64,000 nucleotides of DNA from Sphingomonas palmae. Lineage in GTDB: Bacteria; Pseudomonadota; Alphaproteobacteria; Sphingomonadales; Sphingomonadaceae. Below the pieces are notes generated by a model, which saw nothing but the letters and a program-made list of their open reading frames with translations, was not told the origin of the DNA and did no database searches. The stretch is taken from contig NZ_FNZZ01000004.1 in the NCBI RefSeq assembly GCF_900109565.1, positions 186,001 through 250,000 on the forward strand, read 5' to 3'. Shown here piece by piece: positions 9,002-15,845 of the stretch (positions are counted from its first letter, which is position 1; each line of letters begins with the position of its first letter). The position numbers were made by a program, and so were the translations under genes.

Positions 9002-9412
9002 TCAGCGCCGCTCGTCGCGGCCGTTGGCGTTGTCGTAGCCGCGATCGTCGACCGGTTCGCGTGGCGCGTCGCGGTCGCGCAGCGAGGCGCCTGCTCCCTG
9101 CAGCGCGGCGCCCATGTCGTCGACCGCGCGGTCGCCGTGGCGGCGGATCTGATCGGCGAGGTCGTTCGCCGCGCGGCTGGTCTGGTTCGCTGCCTCGTCG
9201 ACTGCGCGCGCGCCGACGCGGTTCGCCTGACCACGGATCGCGTCGCTCAGATTGTCGAGGCTGCCCGATACGTTGGCGGCGGCATCGTTGACGTCATCCG
9301 CCATCGCATTGCCGATCCGATCGGCCTGGCGATCCGCCTGACGGTCGATCTGTTCCTGACAGCCGGCGAGCGCGACGGCACCGATCGCGGCGAGGATGGC
9401 GGGCTTGAGCAT
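9002..9412 (-). CDS. Putative lipoprotein rich in Asn/Asp/Ala helices
   Basis: A 136-residue predicted lipoprotein (lipobox ALAGC, Cys18) followed by an extended helical, heptad-like region (DRQADRQADRIGNAMADDV) rich in Asp, Arg and Ala, and a charged, disordered C-terminus. No known family was recognised; it resembles periplasmic stress-type entericidin or YtxH-like helical proteins in composition only. The start ATG 9412 is chosen because of the signal peptide and an AAGGAG ten bases upstream. It converges with the TlpA-like gene, with three bases between the stops. Confidence 0.72.
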   Translation of the reverse strand: MLKPAILAAIGAVALAGCQEQIDRQADRQADRIGNAMADDVNDAAANVSGSLDNLSDAIRGQANRVGARAVDEAANQTSRAANDLADQIRRHGDRAVDDMGAALQGAGASLRDRDAPREPVDDRGYDNANGRDERR

Positions 9413-9494
9413 GACGCGAGAACTCCTTCGTGCCTCCATCAATCGTCGAGCGGCCGAAAGGGTTTCCGCGACCGCGCGCCGTTCGACCGTCGCG

Positions 9495-10211
9495 TCAGCC
9501 CGCGCGGACGCGCAACGGTACGCGGCCGAGCTCGCGCGCCGAGCGCGCCGGATCGCTGAGCGTGATCCGCTTGCCCGTCCACACCAGATCCCCCGCCTTG
9601 CGCGCGGCCTGGAGCATGCGGTTGACGTGGACCGGGGTCAGGCCGAGCGCGTCCGACATGGTTTCCTGCGTCAACGGCACGTCGAAGCTGTTGTCGCGAA
9701 CCAGCCCGGCGAGATCGAGGCGGTCGCGCAGTTCGAGCAGCAGGTCCATGATCCGCTCCTGCGCGTTCATCCGGCCAAGCCGCGTGATCTGCGCGAGCAG
9801 GAACGCCTCATCGTGTGCGCGGCTGACGGCATAAGCGAGGTCGAGCGCGGCCGATGCGCCGCGCGGCGGGGCGGCACAGACATGCACCGGCGTCAGCGCC
9901 ACAATCGTCGCGCTCGACAGCGGTTCGGGCAGGTCGCTCACCCCCGTGACGTCGCCGGGTACCAGCAGGCTGACGATCTGCCGCCGCCCATCGGGCAGGA
10001 TGCGCGCGCGCGCCGCCCAGCCGTCGAGCAGGATGAGCGGCGCCTCGATCGAACTTCCGGCTGAAAGGAGCTCCTGACGCGCACGCAAGGCGTAGGATGT
10101 GCGCGCTGCTTCCTCCAGCAGACGCACCGCGTCCGCGTCGAGCGGCGCGAGCCGCGACAGGCGCGAGCGCGCGGTCGACCCTTCTTCGCTGTTGCGGCGG
10201 GCGTTGATCAT
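9495..10211 (-). CDS. Crp/Fnr family transcriptional regulator
   Basis: A 238-residue regulator with an N-terminal cyclic-nucleotide-binding beta-roll (LDGWAARARILPDGRRQIVSLLVPGDV) and a C-terminal winged helix with HTH segment PLTQETMSDALGLTPVHVNRML. It lacks the N-terminal cysteine cluster of FNR and a clear cAMP phosphate-binding cassette, so the effector is unknown. It lies downstream of the HWE kinase and overlaps the intervening small frame by ATGA. Perfect inverted repeat 10327-10358 lies about 115 bases upstream and may be an operator. Confidence 0.88.
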   Translation of the reverse strand: MINARRNSEEGSTARSRLSRLAPLDADAVRLLEEAARTSYALRARQELLSAGSSIEAPLILLDGWAARARILPDGRRQIVSLLVPGDVTGVSDLPEPLSSATIVALTPVHVCAAPPRGASAALDLAYAVSRAHDEAFLLAQITRLGRMNAQERIMDLLLELRDRLDLAGLVRDNSFDVPLTQETMSDALGLTPVHVNRMLQAARKAGDLVWTGKRITLSDPARSARELGRVPLRVRAG

Positions 10212-10519
10212 ATGGTGCCTCCCTGCCCGCGCGTTGCGGAAATCGTATCGGTCGTGAACGCTCGCGAATACAGCCCGGTCGAACGCGCCGGTGCGGGGCT
10301 ACGATCAGGTCGTGACGTAAGGGCATAACGCAGGTTGGAGCGATGCGGAACCTGCGTTGCGGCGAAGCGACCACCGATCGCCGCTGAGGTGACGAATGTT
10401 GGCTTCACGTCAATGGCGAAGGTCCCATTTGCCCGCGTGACAGGCCGCATCGGTACGGACGCGCTCGGGAACTCGTCCTCTACCATCTGCGTGCGCGCCC
10501 CGATCAGCCATTCGTTCAT
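10208..10519 (-). pseudogene. Receiver-domain-like remnant between kinase and regulator
   Basis: A 103-codon frame that starts on the kinase stop (ATGA) and ends on the regulator start (ATGA), so it is placed like a real operon gene. Its first ~17 residues (MNEWLIGARTQMVEDEF) match the opening of response-regulator receivers that accompany HWE kinases (LxGxRVLVVEDEF). The rest has no receiver features: no phospho-acceptor Asp, no conserved Thr or Lys, and no hydrophobic pattern. Neither other frame on this strand continues a receiver. Best read as a decayed or deleted receiver; a short expressed peptide cannot be excluded. Confidence 0.5.
10327..10358. promoter_or_regulatory. Perfect 10-bp inverted repeat upstream of the Crp/Fnr gene
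   Basis: AACGCAGGTT (10327-10336) and AACCTGCGTT (10349-10358) are exact reverse complements separated by 12 bases. The site lies within the receiver remnant and about 115 bases before the regulator start. Perfect symmetry over 20 bases in a non-conserved region suggests an operator for a dimeric regulator, possibly autoregulation, or an RNA hairpin. The Crp consensus TGTGA-N6-TCACA is not present. Confidence 0.5.
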
Positions 10520-12600
10520 GTCACGCCTCCGAGCACGCTATATAACCCCTCGCCGTGCGGCAGCGGCAGGCGGATCGAGCATTGCACGCCGCCACCCTGG
10601 AACGACAGGCTGGTCGTCGCGCCGTGTCGCTCGGGCAGCATCTGCTCGATTACCTCACGCCCGAAGCCGTCGCGATTGGGGTTGGTTGCCAGCGCGGGAA
10701 CGCCGCTTTCCTGCCATGTAAAATCCAGCGCTCGCGCGCCGCTATGATCCATGTCAAAGCGCCAGCGGATATTGAGCGTGCCGCCGTTGGATTTCAGCGC
10801 GCCGAACTTCACCGCGTTGGTGGTCAGCTCGTGTACCGCCAGCCCCATCGGCTCGGAGAGCGCGAGCGGCAGCGCGACGTCCGGGCCGGTAATCGTCACG
10901 CGCTCTGCATCGCCCAGTCCGACGCCAATCAATTCATCGCGCACCAGCGTCTCCAGGTCGGCGACGCCGTCCGGATGGCGCGTGGCGGTCACCTGCGTGC
11001 GCGCCAGTGCGTCGAGCCGCCCTCGAAAATGGTCGATCATGTCCGCGCGATCCGCGGTCGTGTCGGCCGTGCGGATGAACACCGAGCGAATGACCGACAG
11101 GATGTTGCGCGCGCGATGCTGCAATTCGGCGGCGAGCCGGACGTAGCGTTCCTGCATCGTGCGCAGATCGTGAACGTCGGTAGAGGTGCCGAGCCACTCG
11201 GTGATCGCCCCCGCATCGTCGCGCACCGGGGTCGCGCGGGTCGCGAACCAGCGATACTCGCCGGTTGCGGCGTGGAGGATGCGGCTTTCCATCTCCAGCC
11301 GCCCGGTCCGCTCCGCCGTCTGCCAGAACGCGCGCGCGGCCGCCCGGTCGCTCGGATGCACCGCTGCCTCCCAGCCGAAGCCCAAGCTGTCGCGCGCGGT
11401 CAGGCCGGTGAATTCACTCCACTGCGGGCTCGACCAGGTCCACTCGCCGCCGTCAACCGCGCGCCAGACCAGCTGCGGAATACCCTCGATGAGCGCGCGG
11501 TGGCGCGCTTCGCTCTCCGCCAGCGCAGCCTCGGCGCGCTTGCCCGCGTCGACGTCGATCGCGAACGCGACCAGCGTTCCGTCGACCAGCTCGCGCCCCG
11601 CGATCAGCACCCATTTGCGCGAACCGTCGGGCAGCAGGAACTGCGTCTCGAACGGCCCCACCTTGCCGGTGGCGGCAAAGGCGGTGAAATGGCGCCGGCT
11701 TTCCGCCGCGTGCTCGGGCGCGATCAGTCCGACCCAGTCGAGCGTTCCGGCGATCAGCTCATCGCGCTCTCGCCCGACCTTTGTCAGCATGCGATCGTTC
11801 GCCTCGACCAGCACACCGTCGCGGGTCAGCGCCATGATGCCGAACGCGGTGTAATCGAGCAGCCGTTGCAGCTCGTCCGCACCGCGCGCGCGCGTCTCAC
11901 CGTGTCGCGCTTCAGATGCCTGCTGCGAGGCGCCGCTCGCGCCATCGATCAGCGCCGCCAACGCGGGGGAGCAGCGCTCGATCAGCGCCAGATCGTCGGC
12001 GCACGACAGCTCCGCGTGCGCCAGCGCCCAGAAATGCTCGGCGCGCACGTAGGACAACAGCGCCACCATCTGCGCGTACCGGGTCGCGCCGACCGCGTCG
12101 GTCAGCGCCTCCGCCACCGGCACGGCGGTGCGCGGATGGGTGAAGGTGCAGGCGAGTGCGTCGATCAACACGCCCTCAGCTTCCGATCCCACAAGCGGCA
12201 GTTCAGGCGAATAGTCCTGTACGCGGATCGCGGTGGTCAGCGCCTCGACATCGGCCTCGTCGAAGAACGGCCGCGCGAGCAATGCCGCCGCGGACGCGGG
12301 CTCGTCGGGAACGACGTGGCGGTCACCGGCAGGGAAGCCGTTGCCAACCAACCGGCTGAGGTGACGCACCAGGCAGTATCGCACCCCGGCTGCCTGCGAC
12401 AGGCGCACGAACAACCGTTCCTTGAACATTGCGGGCAGCGGGTTGTCGAGATAGGCTTCGGCGGCGAAGCGGCACAAGGCGTCGAGCCCGGCCTTGTCGC
12501 TGGCGGTGCTGAACCGCGCCGGCGCGATTCCCAGCCGCGCCGCGGCGAGCGCCTCGGCACCGTCCGACTCCTGACCTTCACTAAGCGTTTCAGGCCTCAT
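10516..12600 (-). CDS. PAS-domain HWE-family sensor histidine kinase with AhpD-like N-terminal region
   Basis: A cytosolic sensor kinase of 694 residues without membrane segments. Residues ~30-215 resemble the alkylhydroperoxidase/carboxymuconolactone decarboxylase (AhpD) fold, including YCLVRH (Cys76, His80), aligned with the CxxC-x3-H of AhpD but lacking the first Cys. Two PAS domains follow (~245-365 and ~370-485; GIMALTRDGVLVEANDRML, then LVWRAVDGGEWTWSSPQWSE). The HWE module has HRARN (His495), HELTTNA (Glu591, Asn595) and TWQESG (Trp629, Glu631), the motifs that name the family. HWE kinases often feed PhyR-type general stress responses; here the partner appears decayed. Confidence 0.85.
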   Translation of the reverse strand: MRPETLSEGQESDGAEALAAARLGIAPARFSTASDKAGLDALCRFAAEAYLDNPLPAMFKERLFVRLSQAAGVRYCLVRHLSRLVGNGFPAGDRHVVPDEPASAAALLARPFFDEADVEALTTAIRVQDYSPELPLVGSEAEGVLIDALACTFTHPRTAVPVAEALTDAVGATRYAQMVALLSYVRAEHFWALAHAELSCADDLALIERCSPALAALIDGASGASQQASEARHGETRARGADELQRLLDYTAFGIMALTRDGVLVEANDRMLTKVGRERDELIAGTLDWVGLIAPEHAAESRRHFTAFAATGKVGPFETQFLLPDGSRKWVLIAGRELVDGTLVAFAIDVDAGKRAEAALAESEARHRALIEGIPQLVWRAVDGGEWTWSSPQWSEFTGLTARDSLGFGWEAAVHPSDRAAARAFWQTAERTGRLEMESRILHAATGEYRWFATRATPVRDDAGAITEWLGTSTDVHDLRTMQERYVRLAAELQHRARNILSVIRSVFIRTADTTADRADMIDHFRGRLDALARTQVTATRHPDGVADLETLVRDELIGVGLGDAERVTITGPDVALPLALSEPMGLAVHELTTNAVKFGALKSNGGTLNIRWRFDMDHSGARALDFTWQESGVPALATNPNRDGFGREVIEQMLPERHGATTSLSFQGGGVQCSIRLPLPHGEGLYSVLGGVT

Positions 12601-12753
12601 ACGGCCACCCTCCTCAGCGAGCGGGTTGGGTACCGGACAGCTGTTCCGGCGCGGTTACGCAGATAAGCCCGGACCGATCACCGCGAAGGACCGGTCGCAG
12701 AGTCGATCAGAACGTGAACCAAACGCCCGAATCGCATACCGGATGCACGCGCG

Positions 12754-13455
12754 TCACGCGTCGGCGTCGTCCGTCACCTGCTCGGCCGCGCCCGCGCGTC
12801 CCTTGAACCCCTGCGCGATCACGTACCATTCGGACGAATCCTTGCGGCTGGCGGGGGGCTTGGCGTGCTTCACGGTGGTGAAGTTGCGCTTCATCTCCGC
12901 GACCAGATCGGCATCGGCACCGCCCGCGAACACCTTGGCGACATAGGCGCCGCCCGGGCGCAGCACGTCGATCGCGAAGGCGAGCCCGGCCTCGACCAGT
13001 GCCATCGTGCGCAGGTGATCGGTCTGCTGGTGGCCGACGGTGTTCGCCGCCATGTCGGACAGGACGAGGTCGGCGGCGCCGCCCAGCGCCTCGGTCAATT
13101 GATCGGGCGCGGCATCGTCCATGAAGTCCATTTGCAGGATCGTCACGCCGTCAATCGGGTCGACCGGCAGCAGGTCGATCCCGACCACGGCCGCGGCGGG
13201 GGTGCGGCGCTTGACCACCTGGCTCCACCCGCCCGGCGCTATGCCGAGGTCGATGATTTTCTTCTGCCCGCGCAGGAAACCGAACCGCTCGTCGAGCTCG
13301 AGCAGCTTGTACGCCGCGCGGCTGCGATATCCTTCCGCCTTGGCCTTGCGGACATAAGGGTCGTTCAGCTGGCGCTCCAGCCAGCGCGTCGACTGCGCGC
13401 TGCGCCCACGCGCGGTGCGGACGCGGGTGCGACCGCCTGATCCTCCTCTCGACAT
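12754..13455 (-). CDS. rlmE: 23S rRNA (uridine-2552-2-prime-O) methyltransferase
   Basis: A RrmJ/FtsJ-family SAM-dependent enzyme that methylates U2552 in the ribosomal A-loop. It has 233 residues. The K-D-K-E tetrad can be traced: SRAAYKLLELDERF (Lys), SDMAANTVGHQQTDH (Asp), GGAYVAKVFAGG (Lys) and SSEWYVIAQGFKG (Glu). The SAM loop is DLGIAPGGWSQV. Four bases separate its ATG from the ppx/gppA stop upstream, so the two are cotranscribed. A basic, disordered N-terminal tail precedes the domain, as in other alphaproteobacterial versions. Confidence 0.95.
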   Translation of the reverse strand: MSRGGSGGRTRVRTARGRSAQSTRWLERQLNDPYVRKAKAEGYRSRAAYKLLELDERFGFLRGQKKIIDLGIAPGGWSQVVKRRTPAAAVVGIDLLPVDPIDGVTILQMDFMDDAAPDQLTEALGGAADLVLSDMAANTVGHQQTDHLRTMALVEAGLAFAIDVLRPGGAYVAKVFAGGADADLVAEMKRNFTTVKHAKPPASRKDSSEWYVIAQGFKGRAGAAEQVTDDADA

Positions 13456-13459
13456 AAAC

Positions 13460-14512
13460 TCAGCGTGCTTCCATCAATCGCCGCAGGATGCCCTCGCGAA
13501 TGCCGCGATCGGCGATGCCCAGCCGCTCGGCCGGCCACAGGTCAAGGATGCCCTCGAGGATCGCGCAGCCCGCCACCACCAGATCGGCGCGCTCGCGGCC
13601 GATGCACGGGAACCGCGCGCGTTCGCTGATCGACATGCCGGCGAGATCCTGACTGATCCGCCGCATCGCCGCGGCGGGCGCGATCAGCCCGTCGACCTTG
13701 GCGCGATCGTATCGCTCCAGCTCGAGGTGGACGCTCGCCAGCGTCGTCACGGTGCCGCTGGTGCCGAGCAGGCGGGGGCGCTCGCCGGGCGAGGGCAGTC
13801 GCGCCGCGAAGGGGGCGAAGCTGTCGCGCACCAGCGCGCGCATCCGGGCGTAGCTCGCCGCACGCTCGGCTGCGCTGTCGCCGCCGCCCGCGCTCTCGGT
13901 CAGCGACACGACACCCCAGGGTGCCGAATGCCAGTCCTTGACCGTCGGCACGGTGCCGCGCGTGTCGATCAGCACCAGTTCGGTCGACCCACCGCCAATA
14001 TCGAACACCAGCGCGGGGCCGGTTCCGGGTTCGAGCAGCGCGTGGCAGCCGAGCACCGCTAAGCGCGCTTCTTCCTCAGCGGAGATGATGTCGAGATGGA
14101 TGCCCGTCTCGTCATAGGCACGCGCGATGAAGTCGTGGCCGTTCGACGCGCGGCGGCACGCCTCGGTCGCGACCGAGCGCGCCAGCGTCACGTTGCGGCG
14201 GCGGAGCTTGTCCGAACAGACCTTCAGCGCCGCGATCGTGCGCTCGATCGCCTCGTCCGACAGCTTTCCCGACGAGGCGAGCCCCTCACCCAGCCGGACG
14301 ATGCGCGAGAAGGCGTCGACCACCGCGAACCCCTCGCCCTGCGGACGCGCGATCAGCAGCCGGCAATTGTTGGTGCCAAGGTCGAGCGCGGCGTAATGCC
14401 GTGCAAAGCCGCTGCGCGGGTTCGCCGGTTGCTGCCTTGCCGAACGGGCGGGAGCGGAGTCCCGCCGGCGCGGCAATTCGGCGGGAATTTCCACCATTGC
14501 CGTCAATCTCAC
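13460..14512 (-). CDS. Ppx/GppA family exopolyphosphatase/pppGpp phosphohydrolase
   Basis: An ASKHA-fold phosphatase acting on polyphosphate or pppGpp, 350 residues, the short single-module type. Motifs: YAALDLGTNNCRLLIARP (phosphate 1 loop), VDAFSRIVRLGEGL, FDIGGGSTELVLIDT (phosphate 2 loop) and GTSGTVTTLASVHL. The GTG at 14512 is favoured because GGAAG lies about seven bases upstream; ATG 14497 is the alternative. The pairing with rlmE is common in alphaproteobacteria. Which substrate is preferred cannot be told from sequence. Confidence 0.9.
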   Translation of the reverse strand: MRLTAMVEIPAELPRRRDSAPARSARQQPANPRSGFARHYAALDLGTNNCRLLIARPQGEGFAVVDAFSRIVRLGEGLASSGKLSDEAIERTIAALKVCSDKLRRRNVTLARSVATEACRRASNGHDFIARAYDETGIHLDIISAEEEARLAVLGCHALLEPGTGPALVFDIGGGSTELVLIDTRGTVPTVKDWHSAPWGVVSLTESAGGGDSAAERAASYARMRALVRDSFAPFAARLPSPGERPRLLGTSGTVTTLASVHLELERYDRAKVDGLIAPAAAMRRISQDLAGMSISERARFPCIGRERADLVVAGCAILEGILDLWPAERLGIADRGIREGILRRLMEAR

Positions 14513-14616
14513 TTTTTTCTTCCGTCACGAAACCGCTCGAACAGCGATCCGCCGGTGCTTGGAGCGCAGGCTAGCAGCGCGGGTTGAGCACGGCAAGCGG
14601 CATGGCAAAATGGGCG

Positions 14617-14645
14617 TTGACAGTCGCGAAGACCCGGCATAGAGA
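14617..14645 (+). promoter_or_regulatory. Sigma70-type promoter of tRNA-Gln
   Basis: A consensus -35 TTGACA (14617-14622), a 17-base spacer, and a -10 TAGAGA (14640-14645) end 11 bases before the tRNA. Spacing and position fit a housekeeping promoter with initiation near 14652. Confidence 0.7.
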
Positions 14646-14656
14646 CGCGCCCTCGT

Positions 14657-14730
14657 TGCCCGATCCTCTAATGGTAAGAGAGCGGACTCTGACTCCGTCA
14701 ATCAAGGTTCGAGTCCTTGTCGGGCATCCA
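14657..14730 (+). tRNA. tRNA-Gln (anticodon CTG), CCA encoded
   Basis: A full cloverleaf can be drawn: acceptor TGCCCGA pairs with TCGGGCA, D-arm CTCT/AGAG, anticodon stem GCGGA/TCCGT around loop CTCTGAC (anticodon CTG, reading CAG), and T-arm CAAGG/CCTTG with loop TTCGAGT. Discriminator T14727 is followed by an encoded CCA. It stands alone, preceded by its own promoter. Confidence 0.95.
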
Positions 14731-14850
14731 ATTCCCTGTCGCGTGACAGGCGCTTTCCACATTTCGCGCTAGACTGACGGCAAGGCGTTCAGGGGCATCG
14801 CGGCTCGAAAGCTCGCGCAAATCACCCGAAGCGCGTCGGATCGCTTCCGA

Positions 14851-15705
14851 TCACCGCAGCTGCATAAAAACAGACAGCGCGTTGCGCGTGCTGTCGGCGA
14901 AGCGGTCGTAGACGAGGCGCGCGACTGCGGCGATGCCGGGCTGACGGTCGCGACCGCCGCGCGCGAAGATCGCGATCGCGACGCGGTGGCCGTCGGGCAT
15001 GGTGATGAACCCGACATCGTTGGTGACGCCGTCGAGCGTCCCCGTCTTGTCCTCCACGGTCGTGCCCGGCGGCAGCAGTGCGCGGATGCGCCGCGTGCCG
15101 GTCGCGCAGCGGCGCATCAGGTCGAACAGATAGGCACCGCTACGCGCGGTCAGGACCGTCGCGTCCTCCAGCCTGCTGAGGAACGCGACCATCGCGGTGG
15201 GCGTGGCGACGTCCTTCACATCGGCCAGATGGCCGCGCTCGCGGAGCAATTGCGCGATGGTCCGGTCGACGCGGATGCCGGAGAAGCCGTGCGCGTTGAG
15301 CCATTGCTGCACGACCACGGGACCGCCGACCGCGGCGAGAAGCTGGTCGGCGGCCTGATTGTCGCTGCGCACGATCATCAGTTCCATTACCCGGCTCGCT
15401 GGGCGGCCGGCGACCATGTTGGAGAGGGTACGGCGACCGGCATCAACCTCGGACAAATAGACGGCGGCGATCGCGAGCTTGACGGTACTCGCCATTGCGA
15501 AGGGTAGATGGCCGTTCACCGCGACGTTCGACCCGTCGCGCAGATCGAGCGCGGCGATGCCATATTCGCCCGAGCGCCCGCCCACCAATGCCCTGAGCTC
15601 GCTTTCCAATCGCACGAGATCGGCCGAGGTGGCCGATGCGGGTGTCGGCAAGAGGAAGCTGGCGGCCATGCCGGCGAGGAGGAGGCGAAGCAGGGCGAAG
15701 CGCAT
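14851..15705 (-). CDS. Class A beta-lactamase-fold serine hydrolase lacking the deacylation Glu/Asn
   Basis: An exported protein of 284 residues (signal peptide ends PASA). It has the class A layout: STVK (Ser73, Lys76), SDN (114-116) and KTG (220-222). In the omega loop, the segment aligned with class A DRxExxLN reads DRTIAQLL, so the Glu166 equivalent is Ile150 and the Asn170 equivalent is Leu154. Without these, acyl-enzyme hydrolysis by the class A mechanism is not expected, so it may be a peptidase, a penicillin-binding relative or a slow hydrolase. ATG 15705 is set by the signal peptide. It is divergent from the GH47 gene. Confidence 0.82.
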   Translation of the reverse strand: MRFALLRLLLAGMAASFLLPTPASATSADLVRLESELRALVGGRSGEYGIAALDLRDGSNVAVNGHLPFAMASTVKLAIAAVYLSEVDAGRRTLSNMVAGRPASRVMELMIVRSDNQAADQLLAAVGGPVVVQQWLNAHGFSGIRVDRTIAQLLRERGHLADVKDVATPTAMVAFLSRLEDATVLTARSGAYLFDLMRRCATGTRRIRALLPPGTTVEDKTGTLDGVTNDVGFITMPDGHRVAIAIFARGGRDRQPGIAAVARLVYDRFADSTRNALSVFMQLR

Positions 15706-15845
15706 GATCGGACGCGATTTACCGCGAGCGCCGACCTCAAGCAAACCGCTCGTTTTCGGTTTGGCGAAAGCGTTCGCGCGGGAACGCCGCGATGGACGCC
15801 CCTGCCGCTCACCGTCATGATGAAGCATCGAAAAGGGGCGATCAC

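Noticed and set aside
14851..15705. Call as a true antibiotic-resistance beta-lactamase
   Set aside because: The class A deacylation residues are missing, so a resistance role is not supported.
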